A stretch of 64,000 bases of DNA from Pseudomonas frederiksbergensis (GCF_003732705.1 NZ_MOBR01000040.1:310001-374000); one strand, 5' to 3'. Shown: positions 17,372 to 26,800, counted from the stretch's first letter. The notes: generated by a model from the letters alone, not told the origin. A program made the numbers and translations.

Positions 17372-18856
17372 TCAGATCACGAACAGGTCGACGAAGCGGT
17401 TTACCGGGGTTGCTTCCAGCGCCGCCTGGTCCTTACACAACGCAAAAATCTCGGCACTGCGCTGCCCCGTGAAACGCGTCGCCAGGTTGGCCTTGAACTT
17501 GTCTTCCAGCAACGGAATGCCATCGCTGCGACGCCGGCGATGGCCGATTGGGTACTCGACCACCACGTTCTCGGTGCTGGAGCCGTCCTTGAAAAACACC
17601 TGGATCGCATTGGCGATGGAGCGTTTGTCGGCCTCCAGGTATTCGCGGGTGAAACGCGGCTCTTCCACGATGACCATTTTCTCGCGCAGCACGTCGATGA
17701 TCGGGTGCGCGGCGTGGAAGTCGTCTTCGTACTGCTCGGCCACCAGATTGCCAAACGCCAGCGGCACGGCGGTCATGTACTGAATGCAATGGTCACGGTC
17801 GGCGGCATTGGCCAATGGGCCGACCTTGGAAATGATGCGGATCGCCGACTCATGGGTGGTGACGACGATCTTGTCGATTTCATGCAGACGATTCCTGACC
17901 TGCGGATGCAGGGTGACGGCGGCTTCGCACGCAGTCTGCGCGTGGAATTCGGCAGGGAAGCTGATTTTGAACAGCACGTTTTCCATCACGTAGCTGCCGT
18001 ATTGCCGGGAGAAACTGAAGGCGCGTTTGTCTTCGGGCTTGAGCGCCAAATCGTTGTTGGTGTGACTGAACAGCACGTCGTAGAAGCCCCACTGCTTGGC
18101 CGTCAGTACGCCGGGAATGCCCATTTCGCCACGCATCGCAATGTCCGCCAGACGCACGCCACGGCTGGACGCATCGCCGGCGGCCCAGGATTTACGCGAG
18201 CCGGCGTTCGGCGCATGCCGATAAGTACGCAGCGCCTGACCATCGGCGAACGCATGGGACAGCGCCGACAATAGTTGCTCGCGGTTGGCGCCCATGAGTT
18301 TGGCGGTGACGGCGGTCGAGGCGACTTTCACCAGCAACACGTGATCGAGGCCTACACGATTGAAGGAGTTTTCCAGTGCGATGACGCCCTGAATCTCATG
18401 GGCCATGATCATCGCTTCCAGCACGGCACGAATCGTCAGCGGCGCGTCGCCATTGGCCAGGCGTTTTTGCGACAGGTGATCCGCCACGGCGAGAATCCCG
18501 CCGAGGTTATCGGACGGATGACCCCACTCGGCGGCGAGCCAAGTGTCGTTGTAATCGAGCCAGCGCACGATGCAGCCGATGTCCCACGCGGCTTTCACCG
18601 GGTCGAGGCGAAAAGAGGTGCCAGGCACACGGGCACCGAACGGGACGACGGTGCCCTCGACAATCGGGCCCAGGTGTTTGGTGCATTCGGGAAAACGCAG
18701 GGCCAGCAAACCACAGCCGAGGGTGTCCATCAGGCAGTTGCGGGCGGTGTCGAGTGCTTCTGTGGACTCGATTTTGAAGGTGAGGACGTAGTAGGCAATG
18801 TCCTGCAGGACCGTGTCGTAGTCGGGGCGGTTGTTCTGGTCGACGTTGGTGCTCAT
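17372..18856 (-). CDS. prpD: 2-methylcitrate dehydratase PrpD
   Basis: The 494-residue protein is of full length for PrpD, with motifs CLMDTLGCGLLALRFPEC and DYNDTWLAAEWGHPSDNLG typical of the MmgE/PrpD family. It dehydrates 2-methylcitrate to 2-methyl-cis-aconitate without an Fe-S cluster. Here it is the last gene of the prp operon, and AcnD/PrpF encode the Fe-S route for a similar step. So both dehydration systems coexist, as in P. aeruginosa. The REP pair at 18951-19016 separates it from prpF; reading through or a separate promoter is possible. Confidence 0.96.
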   Translation of the reverse strand: MSTNVDQNNRPDYDTVLQDIAYYVLTFKIESTEALDTARNCLMDTLGCGLLALRFPECTKHLGPIVEGTVVPFGARVPGTSFRLDPVKAAWDIGCIVRWLDYNDTWLAAEWGHPSDNLGGILAVADHLSQKRLANGDAPLTIRAVLEAMIMAHEIQGVIALENSFNRVGLDHVLLVKVASTAVTAKLMGANREQLLSALSHAFADGQALRTYRHAPNAGSRKSWAAGDASSRGVRLADIAMRGEMGIPGVLTAKQWGFYDVLFSHTNNDLALKPEDKRAFSFSRQYGSYVMENVLFKISFPAEFHAQTACEAAVTLHPQVRNRLHEIDKIVVTTHESAIRIISKVGPLANAADRDHCIQYMTAVPLAFGNLVAEQYEDDFHAAHPIIDVLREKMVIVEEPRFTREYLEADKRSIANAIQVFFKDGSSTENVVVEYPIGHRRRRSDGIPLLEDKFKANLATRFTGQRSAEIFALCKDQAALEATPVNRFVDLFVI

Positions 18857-18950
18857 GTTCGATTCACTCTTGAAGTGTTCGTTGATGGGACCTCGGTTCA
18901 GGTAAATCTCAGTCGGTTACTGCTTTCTTATTTTGGAATACGGTCAACGG

Positions 18951-19016
18951 GTAGGAGCATGGCTTGCCCGCGATAGCGATCTCGAGGACGCCATCGCGGG
19001 CAAGCCTTGCTCCTAC
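18951..19016. repeat. REP pair inside the prp operon, site 4 (prpF-prpD)
   Basis: GTAGGAGCATGGCTTGCCCG and the inverted GGGCAAGCCTTGCTCCTAC are in the gap between prpF and prpD. The pair is nearly identical to site 3 on the other side of prpD. Confidence 0.9.
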
Positions 19017-19032
19017 AGAAACGGGGTGTGGG

Positions 19033-20223
19033 TTAGAAGGAATCACCCGGCACGCGGACAAACCCTTCCATCAACACCCGCGCACTGCGGCTCATGATGG
19101 CTTTGTTCACGGTCCATTCACCGTTCATCTGACTGGCCTCGGCCCCGACGCGCAACGTGCCGGACGGATGCCCGAAGCGCACCGCGTTGCGTTCGATACC
19201 GCCCGCCGCCAGGTTCACCAACGTCCCGGAAATCGCCGCCGCGGTGCCGATGGCTACGGCCGCCGTGCCCATCATCGCGTGGTGCAATTTGCCCATGGAC
19301 AACGCACGCACCAGCAGATCGACATCACCCGCCGCAATCGCCTTGCCGCTCGAAGCAATGTAGTCCGCCGGTTTCGCAACAAAGGCAACCTTGGGCGTGT
19401 GCTGCCGCTTGGCCGCTTCGTCCAGGTCCTTGATCAGGCCCATGCGCAACGCGCCGTAAGCGCGGATGGTTTCGAACATCGCCAGGGCTTTCGGGTCGCC
19501 GTTGATTGCGCCCTGCAGCTCAGTGCCGGTGTAGCCGAGGTCTTCGGCGTTGATGAAAATCGTCGGGATCCCGGCGTTGATCATGGTCGCCTTGAACGTG
19601 CCGATACCCGGCACTTCGAGGTCGTCCACCAGGTTGCCGGTAGGGAACATCGAACCACCGCCGCCCTCTTCTTCCGCCGCTGGGTCCATGAATTCGACCT
19701 GCACTTCGGCGGCCGGGAAGGTCACGCCATCGAGTTCGAAATCACCGGTTTCCTGCACTTCACCGTTGGTGATGGGCACGTGGGCGATGATGGTCTTGCC
19801 GATGTTGGCTTGCCAGACGCGAACCACCGCCACGCCGTTGTGCGGGATGCGGCTGGCGTCCACCAAACCGTTGCTGATCGCGAACGAACCGACCGCTGCC
19901 GACAGGTTGCCGCAGTTACCGCTCCAGTCCACGAATGGCTTGTCGATGGACACCTGACCAAACAGGTAATCCACGTCGTGATCAGCCTTGATGCTTTTCG
20001 ACAGGATCACGGTTTTGCTGGTGCTGGAGGTCGCGCCGCCCATGCCGTCGATTTGCTTGTCGTACGGGTCGGGGCTGCCGATCACCCGCAGCAATAATGC
20101 ATCGCGCGCCGGGCCGGGAATCTGTGCCGCTTCGGGCAGGTCTTTCAGGCTGAAGAACACGCCTTTACTGGTGCCGCCGCGCATGTAGGTGGCGGGGATT
20201 TTGATTTGGGGTGCGTGAGCCAT
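19033..20223 (-). CDS. prpF: PrpF, AcnD-accessory isomerase
   Basis: The 396-residue protein belongs to the PrpF family (diaminopimelate-epimerase-like fold). It has the N-terminal PATYMRGGTSKGVFF, the substrate-site GNCGNLSAAVG near residue 100 and the C-terminal RTARVLMEG-like SARVLMEGFVRVPG. PrpF works with AcnD, isomerising trans- to cis-2-methylaconitate. The frame is open further upstream, but the ATG at 20223 gives the family N-terminus and has GAGG-like bases (TTGAGGAGCACC) just before it. Directly downstream of acnD with a 55-base gap. Confidence 0.95.
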   Translation of the reverse strand: MAHAPQIKIPATYMRGGTSKGVFFSLKDLPEAAQIPGPARDALLLRVIGSPDPYDKQIDGMGGATSSTSKTVILSKSIKADHDVDYLFGQVSIDKPFVDWSGNCGNLSAAVGSFAISNGLVDASRIPHNGVAVVRVWQANIGKTIIAHVPITNGEVQETGDFELDGVTFPAAEVQVEFMDPAAEEEGGGGSMFPTGNLVDDLEVPGIGTFKATMINAGIPTIFINAEDLGYTGTELQGAINGDPKALAMFETIRAYGALRMGLIKDLDEAAKRQHTPKVAFVAKPADYIASSGKAIAAGDVDLLVRALSMGKLHHAMMGTAAVAIGTAAAISGTLVNLAAGGIERNAVRFGHPSGTLRVGAEASQMNGEWTVNKAIMSRSARVLMEGFVRVPGDSF

Positions 20224-20278
20224 GGTGCTCCTCAATGGCAAGCAAGGGACTTGAAATCCCCTGCTCGCACGTCGTGAT

Positions 20279-22870
20279 TTAAACGGCGACCGCCGATTCA
20301 AGGAAGTCCTGAGCAAAGCGCTGCAACACGCCACCCGCCTCGTAGATCGACACTTCTTCAGCGGTATCGAGACGGCAAGTCACCGGCACTTCGACACGTT
20401 CGCCGTTAAGGCGATTGATCACCAGTGTCAGCTGCGCACGCGGGGTGCGGTCGCCGATCACGTCGAAGGTTTCGCTGCCGTCGATGCCCAAGGTGTGACG
20501 GTCGGTGCCCGGCAAAAACTCCAGCGGCAACACGCCCATGCCCACCAGGTTGGTGCGGTGAATGCGCTCGAAACCTTCGGCGGCAATCGCTTCCACACCC
20601 GCCAGACGCACGCCCTTCGCCGCCCAGTCCCGGGACGAACCCTGACCGTAGTCGGCGCCGGCGATGATGATCAGCGGCTGCTTGCGTTCCATGTAGGTTT
20701 CGATGGCTTCCCACATGCGCATCACCTGGCCTTCCGGCTCGACGCGAGCGAGGGAACCCTGCTTGACCTTGCCGTTTTCCTGGACCATTTCGTTGAACAG
20801 TTTCGGGTTGGCGAAGGTGGCTCGCTGCGCGGTCAGGTGGTCGCCACGGTGGGTCGCGTAAGAGTTGAAGTCTTCTTCCGGCAAGCCCATTTTCGCCAGG
20901 TATTCGCCGGCGGCACTGTAGAGCATGATCGCGTTCGACGGCGACAGGTGATCGGTGGTGATGTTGTCCGGCAGCACGGCCAGCGGGCGCATGCCCTTGA
21001 GCGGACGAGCGCCGGCCAACGCGCCTTCCCAGTACGGCGGACGGCGGATGTAGGTGCTCATCTCGCGCCAATCGTACAGCGGCGTGACTTTCGGGCCGGT
21101 GTCTTCGTGGATGGCGAACATCGGAATATAGACCTGACGGAATTGCTCCGGCTTCACCGAGGCTTTCACCACCGCGTCGATTTCTTCGTCGCTCGGCCAG
21201 ATGTCTTTGAGGCGGATTTCCTTGCCGTCGACCACGCCCAGTACATCTTTTTCGATGTCGAAGCGGATGGTCCCGGCGATGGCGTACGCGACCACCAAGG
21301 GCGGTGAAGCGAGGAACGCATTCTTGGCGTAGGGGTGAATCCGCCCGTCGAAGTTGCGGTTGCCGGACAACACGGCGGTGGCGTACAGGTCGCGGTCGAT
21401 AATCTCTTGCTGGATCACCGGGTCCAGCGCACCGGACATGCCGTTGCAGGTGGTGCAGGCAAACGCGACGATGCCGAAACCGAGTTGCTCCAATTCGCTG
21501 GTCAGGCCGGCCTCATCGAGGTACAGCGCGACAGTTTTCGAGCCCGGTGCCAGGGACGATTTGACCCACGGCTTGCGGGTCAGCCCGAGCTTGTTGGCAT
21601 TGCGCGCCAGCAGGCCGGCGGCGATCACGTTGCGCGGGTTGCTGGTATTGGTGCAACTGGTGATGGCGGCGATGATTACCGCGCCGTCCGGCATCTGGCC
21701 GGGCACTTCGGTCCATTGGCCGGAGATGCCTTGGGCGGCGAGGTCCGAGGTCGCGACGCGAGCGTGCGGGTTGCTCGGGCCGGCCATGTTGCGCACTACC
21801 GTGGACAGGTCGAAGCTCAAGCCGCGCTCGTATTGCGCATTTTTCAGGCTGTCAGCCCACAGGCCGGTGGTCTTGGCGTAGTTCTCGACCAACTGCACCT
21901 GCTCATCTTCACGGCCGGTGAGTTTCAGGTAGTCGATGGTTTGCTGATCGATGTAGAACATCGCGGCGGTGGCGCCGTATTCCGGGGCCATGTTGGAAAT
22001 GGTCGCGCGGTCGCCGAGGGTCAACGCCGAGGCGCCTTCGCCGAAGAACTCCAGCCATGCGCCGACGACTTTCTGTTTACGCAGGAACTCGGTCAGCGCC
22101 AGCACCATGTCGGTGGCGGTGATGCCCGGTTGCAGCTTGCCGGTCAGTTCAACGCCGACGCTTTCCGGCAGACGCATCCACGAGGCGCGACCGAGCATCA
22201 CGCTTTCCGCTTCCAGACCGCCGACACCGATAGCGATCACGCCCAGCGCATCAACGTGCGGGGTGTGGCTGTCGGTACCGACGCAGGTATCCGGGAACGC
22301 TACGCCGTCACGCACCTGGATCACCGGAGACATTTTCTCCAGGTTGATCTGGTGCATGATCCCGTTGCCCGGCGGTATCACATCAACGTTTTTGAAGGCT
22401 TTTTTGGTCCAGTTGATGAAGTGAAAACGGTCTTCGTTGCGACGGTCTTCGATGGCGCGGTTCTTCTCGAACGCCTCCGGATCGAATCCACCGCGCTCGA
22501 CTGCCAAGGAGTGGTCGACGATCAATTGCGTCGGCACTACCGGGTTGACTTGTGCCGGGTCGCCACCTTGCAGGGCGATGGCATCGCGCAGGCCGGCGAG
22601 GTCCACCAGGGCGGTCTGGCCGAGGATGTCGTGGCATACGACACGGGCCGGGAACCATGGGAAGTCGAGGTCGCGCTTGCGTTCGATGAATTGCTTCAAA
22701 GAATCGATGAGCGTGGCCGGGTCACAGCGGCGCACCAGGTTTTCCGCGAGCACGCGGGAGGTGTACGGCAGGGTGTCGTAGGCGCCAGGCTGGATGGCCT
22801 CGACCGCCGCGCGGACGTCGAAATAATCCAGATGGCTGCCGGGCAGCGGTTTGCGGAATTCTGTGTTCAT
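20279..22870 (-). CDS. acnD: AcnD, Fe/S-dependent 2-methylcitrate/2-methylisocitrate dehydratase
   Basis: The 863-residue aconitase-family enzyme has 4Fe-4S cysteine motifs SCTNTSNPRNV (near 395-410) and ACTTCNGMSG (near 465), and the C-terminal swivel domain with GADYGQGSSRDWAAKGV. The family dehydrates 2-methylcitrate and needs PrpF in vivo. The neighbours prpC and prpF confirm the AcnD branch over housekeeping aconitase. Length and motifs are complete. Large frames on the other strand are shadows of the high GC3. Confidence 0.96.
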   Translation of the reverse strand: MNTEFRKPLPGSHLDYFDVRAAVEAIQPGAYDTLPYTSRVLAENLVRRCDPATLIDSLKQFIERKRDLDFPWFPARVVCHDILGQTALVDLAGLRDAIALQGGDPAQVNPVVPTQLIVDHSLAVERGGFDPEAFEKNRAIEDRRNEDRFHFINWTKKAFKNVDVIPPGNGIMHQINLEKMSPVIQVRDGVAFPDTCVGTDSHTPHVDALGVIAIGVGGLEAESVMLGRASWMRLPESVGVELTGKLQPGITATDMVLALTEFLRKQKVVGAWLEFFGEGASALTLGDRATISNMAPEYGATAAMFYIDQQTIDYLKLTGREDEQVQLVENYAKTTGLWADSLKNAQYERGLSFDLSTVVRNMAGPSNPHARVATSDLAAQGISGQWTEVPGQMPDGAVIIAAITSCTNTSNPRNVIAAGLLARNANKLGLTRKPWVKSSLAPGSKTVALYLDEAGLTSELEQLGFGIVAFACTTCNGMSGALDPVIQQEIIDRDLYATAVLSGNRNFDGRIHPYAKNAFLASPPLVVAYAIAGTIRFDIEKDVLGVVDGKEIRLKDIWPSDEEIDAVVKASVKPEQFRQVYIPMFAIHEDTGPKVTPLYDWREMSTYIRRPPYWEGALAGARPLKGMRPLAVLPDNITTDHLSPSNAIMLYSAAGEYLAKMGLPEEDFNSYATHRGDHLTAQRATFANPKLFNEMVQENGKVKQGSLARVEPEGQVMRMWEAIETYMERKQPLIIIAGADYGQGSSRDWAAKGVRLAGVEAIAAEGFERIHRTNLVGMGVLPLEFLPGTDRHTLGIDGSETFDVIGDRTPRAQLTLVINRLNGERVEVPVTCRLDTAEEVSIYEAGGVLQRFAQDFLESAVAV

Positions 22871-22942
22871 CAGGTCAGGACTCGGTCACGGTAAGTGCAA
22901 AAGGGAGCACCTGACGCCGGACTTGAATTGAAACCCGCCCCT

Positions 22943-23032
22943 GTAGGAGCAAAGCTTGCTCGCGATAGCGGTGTACCTGTCGACATCAATGTTGAATGTC
23001 AGACCGTCATCGCGAGCAAGCTTTGCTCCTAC
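22943..23032. repeat. REPIN inside the prp operon, site 5 (acnD-prpC)
   Basis: GTAGGAGCAAAGCTTGCTCG and its inverted partner flank a spacer containing GACATCAATGTTGAATGTC, itself partly palindromic. The same spacer core recurs at site 6. Confidence 0.9.
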
Positions 23033-23075
23033 AAGGTTCTCGGCTCATCCAGTCACCTGCGTCAAGGTTCTCCGG

Positions 23076-24203
23076 TCAGCGTTGTTCGATTGGCACGAAC
23101 TTGCGCTGTTCGACGCCGACGTATTCGGCGCTCGGGCGGATGATGCGGTTGTTGGCACGTTGTTCGAACACATGCGCGGCCCAGCCAGTCAGGCGCGAGC
23201 AGACGAAAATCGGGGTGAACAACTTGGTCGGGATGCCCATGAAGTGGTACGTCGACGCATGGTAGAAGTCGGCGTTCGGGAACAGTTTTTTCTGTTCCCA
23301 CATGGTTTTGTCGATGGCTTCGGACACCGGGAACAACACCGTGTCGCCCACTTCGTCCGCGAGTTTTTTCGACCAGCCCTTGATCACCTCGTTGCGCGGA
23401 TCGTTGTCCTTATAGATCGCGTGACCGAAGCCCATGATCTTGTCTTTGCGCTCGAGCATGCCGAGGGTGCCTTTGATCGCCTCTTCCGGCGACTTGAAGC
23501 GCTCGATCATTTCCATCGCCGCTTCGTTGGCGCCGCCGTGCAGCGGACCGCGCAGGGAACCGATGGCGGCGGTGATGCAGGAGAACATGTCCGACAAGGT
23601 CGAAGCACAGACACGGGCGGTGAAGGTCGAGGCGTTGAACTCGTGTTCCGCGTAGAGGATCAGCGACACGTTCATCACTTTGACGTGCAGTTCGCTCGGC
23701 TTCTTGTCGTGCAGCAAGTGCAGGAAGTGGCCGCCAATCGTCTGTTCGTCGCTCACGCAATGGATGCGTTTGCCGTCGTGGCTGAAGCGATACCAGTAGC
23801 ACATGATCGCCGGGAACGCGGCCAGCAAGCGGTCGGTGACGTCGTGTTGGGCGCTGAAGTCTTTCTCCGGCTCGATGTTGCCCAGAAACGAACAACCGGT
23901 GCGCATCACGTCCATCGGGTGGGCGTCGGCGGGGATACGTTCCAGCACTTCTTTCAGCGCTTGGGGCAGGTCGCGCAGCTTGCTCAGTTTGTCGATGTAA
24001 GCAGCAAGTTGCGTTTTGGTCGGCAGTTCGCCGTACAGCAGCAGGTAGGCGACTTCTTCGAACTGCGCGTCAGCCGCCAGTTCGCGAACGTCGTAGCCAC
24101 GATAGGTCAGGCCGGCGCCCGACTGGCCCACGGTGGACAGTGCGGTTTGCCCGGCAACCTGGCCACGGAGCCCGGCGCCACTGAGTACTTTTGCTTCGGC
24201 CAT
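23076..24203 (-). CDS. prpC: 2-methylcitrate synthase
   Basis: The 375-residue citrate-synthase-fold enzyme condenses propionyl-CoA with oxaloacetate to give 2-methylcitrate. Motifs include GPLHGGANEAAMEMI and KIMGFGHAIYKDNDPR, holding the two catalytic histidines, and a C-terminal Asp/Arg region (FVCSRLTGWAAHVFEQR). Length suits the small PrpC/GltA-II type and not the NADH-regulated citrate synthase. It sits in the operon behind prpB. The start MAEAKVLSGAGLRG is the usual one. Confidence 0.96.
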   Translation of the reverse strand: MAEAKVLSGAGLRGQVAGQTALSTVGQSGAGLTYRGYDVRELAADAQFEEVAYLLLYGELPTKTQLAAYIDKLSKLRDLPQALKEVLERIPADAHPMDVMRTGCSFLGNIEPEKDFSAQHDVTDRLLAAFPAIMCYWYRFSHDGKRIHCVSDEQTIGGHFLHLLHDKKPSELHVKVMNVSLILYAEHEFNASTFTARVCASTLSDMFSCITAAIGSLRGPLHGGANEAAMEMIERFKSPEEAIKGTLGMLERKDKIMGFGHAIYKDNDPRNEVIKGWSKKLADEVGDTVLFPVSEAIDKTMWEQKKLFPNADFYHASTYHFMGIPTKLFTPIFVCSRLTGWAAHVFEQRANNRIIRPSAEYVGVEQRKFVPIEQR

Positions 24204-24242
24204 TGCTGTCTCCAGTTTTTCTTGAATTTGTCAGGGAAACTT

Positions 24243-24332
24243 GTAGGAGCGAAGCTTGCTCGCGAAAGCGGTGTGTCAGACGACATCAATGTTGAATGTC
24301 AGTCAGTTTTCGCGAGCAAGCTTTGCTCCTAC
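24243..24332. repeat. REPIN inside the prp operon, site 6 (prpC-prpB)
   Basis: GTAGGAGCGAAGCTTGCTCG and an inverted partner flank the spacer GACATCAATGTTGAATGTC, as in site 5. Confidence 0.9.
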
Positions 24333-24343
24333 GGGGGTAATCG

Positions 24344-25234
24344 TTACTTTTTGGCGGCAAACAACGCATCGAGCTTCTGCTCGAAGGTGTGGTAGTCGAT
24401 GCGATCGTAAAGCTCCATGCGGGTTTGCATGGTGTCGATCACGTTCTGTTGCGTACCGTCGCGGCGGATCGCGGTGTAGACGTTTTCCGCAGCCTTGTTC
24501 ATCGCGCGGAACGCCGACAATGGGTATAGCACCAGCGACACGTCGGCAGCGGCGAGTTGCTCGGTGGTGTACAGCGGCGTCGCGCCGAATTCGGTGATGT
24601 TGGCCAGGATCGGCGCTTTCACGCGGCTGGCGAACAGTTTGTACATGTCCAGTTCGGTGATGGCTTCCGGGAAGATCATGTCGGCGCCGGCCTCGATGCA
24701 CGCGGCAGCGCGATCCAGGGCAGATTCCAGACCTTCAACGGCCAACGCATCGGTACGGGCCATGATCACAAAGCTGTCATCGGTGCGGGCATCGACGGCG
24801 GCTTTAATGCGATCGACCATTTCCTGCAGCGAAACGATCTCTTTATTAGGGCGGTGACCACAGCGCTTGGCGCCGACCTGGTCTTCGATGTGAATCGCCG
24901 CCGCGCCGAACTTGATCATCGACTTGACGGTACGGGCCACGTTGAACGCCGAGGAACCGAAACCGGTGTCCACGTCCACCAGCAGCGGCAGGTCGCAGAC
25001 ATCAGTGATGCGGCGCACGTCGGTCAGCACATCGTCCAGGCCGGTAATCCCCAGGTCCGGCACGCCGAGGGAGCCAGCAGCCACCCCGCCACCCGACAGG
25101 TAAATCGCCTTGAAACCGGCGCGCTTGGCCAGCAGCGCGTGGTTGGCGTTGATCGCGCCGACCACCTGCAAAGGATGCTCGCTGGCGACCGCATCGCGGA
25201 AACGCTGGCCTGGAGTGCTCTTGTTGGAACTCAT
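24344..25234 (-). CDS. prpB: 2-methylisocitrate lyase
   Basis: The 296-residue protein of the ICL/PEP-mutase superfamily cleaves 2-methylisocitrate to pyruvate and succinate. The catalytic loop KRCGHRPNKE lies near residue 121-130, with metal/substrate motifs VDVDTGFGSS (near 85) and IEDQVGAKRCG. Its ATG overlaps the stop of the GntR gene by four bases (ATGA), so the two are translationally coupled. Confidence 0.97.
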   Translation of the reverse strand: MSSNKSTPGQRFRDAVASEHPLQVVGAINANHALLAKRAGFKAIYLSGGGVAAGSLGVPDLGITGLDDVLTDVRRITDVCDLPLLVDVDTGFGSSAFNVARTVKSMIKFGAAAIHIEDQVGAKRCGHRPNKEIVSLQEMVDRIKAAVDARTDDSFVIMARTDALAVEGLESALDRAAACIEAGADMIFPEAITELDMYKLFASRVKAPILANITEFGATPLYTTEQLAAADVSLVLYPLSAFRAMNKAAENVYTAIRRDGTQQNVIDTMQTRMELYDRIDYHTFEQKLDALFAAKK

Positions 25235-25953
25235 GACTCACCTCGTTCAGTGGCTGTCTTATTGGCGCCGTCCTGGTAGTGACGGGCGATATTGCGTTTG
25301 GAGGCGCCGATGTGGCGGCGCATCAACAACTCGGCCAGCTCACCGTCACGGTCGGCGATGGCGTCGAGAATCCGGTGGTGCTCGGCAAAGGCCTGGCGCG
25401 GGCGATTGGGCGTGGTGGAAAACTGGATGCGGTACATGCGCACCAGTTGATAGAGCTCGCCGCAGAGCATCTGGGTCAGGGTGCGATTGCCGCTGCCCTG
25501 GATGATCCGGTAATGAAAGTCGAAATCGCCTTCTTGCTGGTAGTAGCCGACGCCGGCCTGAAACGCCGCATCGCGCTCATGGGTTTCGAGCACCCGGCGC
25601 AGTTCGTCGATTTCTTCGAGGGTCATGCGTTCGGCGGCCAGGCGACAGGCCATGCCTTCCAGGGACTCGCGGATTTCGTAGAGTTCCAGCAACTCGGCAT
25701 GGCTCAGGGAAACGACCCGCGCACCGACGTGCGGTATGCGCACCAACAGGCGCTGGCCTTCGAGGCGGTGGATCGCTTCGCGCAACGGCCCGCGGCTGAT
25801 GCCATAGGTGCGCGCCAACTCCGGCTCGGAGATCTTGCTGCCCGGAGCGATCTCGCCCTTGACGATGGCCGCCTGGATGCGCCGGAAGACGTTCTCGGAA
25901 AGTGTTTCCGAATCATCCTGCGTAACGACGGGGGGATCGAGTTGATCCAGCAT
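25231..25953 (-). CDS. prpR: GntR/FCD-family regulator of the prp operon
   Basis: The 240-residue protein has a winged HTH at about 25-90 (ISEPELARTYGISRGPLREA) and a C-terminal FCD ligand domain with metal/ligand-type His and Asp residues (ESLEGMACRLAAERM, HHRILDAIADRD). The open frame extends upstream, but the ATG at 25953 gives the normal length. It is the first gene of the prp operon, and its start overlaps a half of the palindrome ATTGTCGACA. It probably represses itself and prpBC-acnD-prpFD until methylcitrate or a related metabolite binds. The symbol prpR is used here for the GntR type, not the sigma-54 activator of enterics. Confidence 0.88.
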   Translation of the reverse strand: MLDQLDPPVVTQDDSETLSENVFRRIQAAIVKGEIAPGSKISEPELARTYGISRGPLREAIHRLEGQRLLVRIPHVGARVVSLSHAELLELYEIRESLEGMACRLAAERMTLEEIDELRRVLETHERDAAFQAGVGYYQQEGDFDFHYRIIQGSGNRTLTQMLCGELYQLVRMYRIQFSTTPNRPRQAFAEHHRILDAIADRDGELAELLMRRHIGASKRNIARHYQDGANKTATERGES

Positions 25954-25963
25954 ATTGTCGACA
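25954..25963. promoter_or_regulatory. Operator-like site O2 at the prpR start
   Basis: ATTGTCGACA lies directly upstream of the prpR start codon. It repeats ten of the twelve bases of the perfect palindrome at 26027-26038. Confidence 0.6.
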
Positions 25964-25984
25964 CCTTGTAAGCCAATGCGGCAA

Positions 25985-26038
25985 AAACTAGCGAATACAG
26001 GCCGTATAGTCAAAGGATAAATAGGTATTGTCGACAAT
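25985..26038 (-). promoter_or_regulatory. Putative prp operon promoter with operator palindrome O1
   Basis: The perfect 12-base palindrome ATTGTCGACAAT at 26027-26038 suits a GntR/FCD regulator. On the minus strand just after it come TTGACT (26008-26013) and, 17 bases later, TAGTTT (25985-25990), a fair -35 and a weak -10. Repressor at O1 and O2 (25954-25963) would bracket the promoter. Confidence 0.55.
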
Positions 26039-26257
26039 CGTCTAATAACCGTCTGCACCATAACGACGCAGCCCCCTTGTTTATAGCCTCCTGCCAGCGG
26101 TGGCGCCATAAAACCACCGTGCTAGAATGCCGCCCGCATTTGTTTGTCATTTGCATCTGCACGGCTTGTCATAAATAGCTGATAGGCATACGAGGGAGCT
26201 TGCGCAGCGATGCCAGGGCCTTGAATCGAAGTACGGACCGCTGCGCACCCAGGATTT

Positions 26258-26794
26258 ATGAGACTCAAGCCCTTTCCCACCTTCCTTTATTTTCTGTTCC
26301 TGCCCGGTGTCGCCGCCGCGGGGGAAAAGACTGTGTACGGCCTCAACGAATACGCGTCGCTGAACGGTATTGACCTGGAAGTCGCCGCCAAACTCGACAC
26401 CGGGGCGAAAACCGCGTCCTTGAGTGCCCGTGACATCAAACGTTTCAAACGCAATGGCGAATCCTGGGTGCGCTTCTATCTGGCCATCGATGCCGCGCAT
26501 TCGCACCCGATCGAACGGCCGTTGGCCCGTGTCAGCAAAATCAAGCGCCGGGCCGGCGACTACGACCCGGAAGAAGGCAAGAAATACACGGCCCGTCCGG
26601 TGATCGAGCTGGATATCTGCATGGGTACGGCGTTGCGCAGCATCGAAGTGAACCTGACCGACCGCAGCGCCTTCCAATACCCGCTCCTGATCGGCTCCGA
26701 AGCGCTCAAACGCTTCGATGCGCTGGTCGACCCCAGTCTTAAATACGCTGCTGGCAAACCCGCCTGCGCCACCGACGCTCATACCGCAGAGTAA
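26258..26794 (+). CDS. Retropepsin-like periplasmic aspartic protease (RimK-associated ATP-dependent zinc protease family, RloA-like)
   Basis: The 178-residue protein starts with a short signal peptide (FPTFLYFLFLPGVAAAG). The retropepsin motif AKLDTGAKTASLSA near residue 44-57 gives one Asp-Thr-Gly per subunit, so it should act as a dimer. Database names call this family 'ATP-dependent zinc protease', but the DTGA motif indicates an aspartic protease. It is first of three tightly spaced genes with a transglutaminase-like 7TM protein and an ATP-grasp ligase, the layout of the rlo loci described in P. fluorescens (environmental fitness). AGGA precedes the start. Confidence 0.82.
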   Translation: MRLKPFPTFLYFLFLPGVAAAGEKTVYGLNEYASLNGIDLEVAAKLDTGAKTASLSARDIKRFKRNGESWVRFYLAIDAAHSHPIERPLARVSKIKRRAGDYDPEEGKKYTARPVIELDICMGTALRSIEVNLTDRSAFQYPLLIGSEALKRFDALVDPSLKYAAGKPACATDAHTAE

Positions 26795-26800
26795 TTCCGA

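Noticed and set aside
21335..22894. A 519-codon frame opposite acnD
   Set aside because: It is a shadow of acnD, which has intact 4Fe-4S and swivel motifs.
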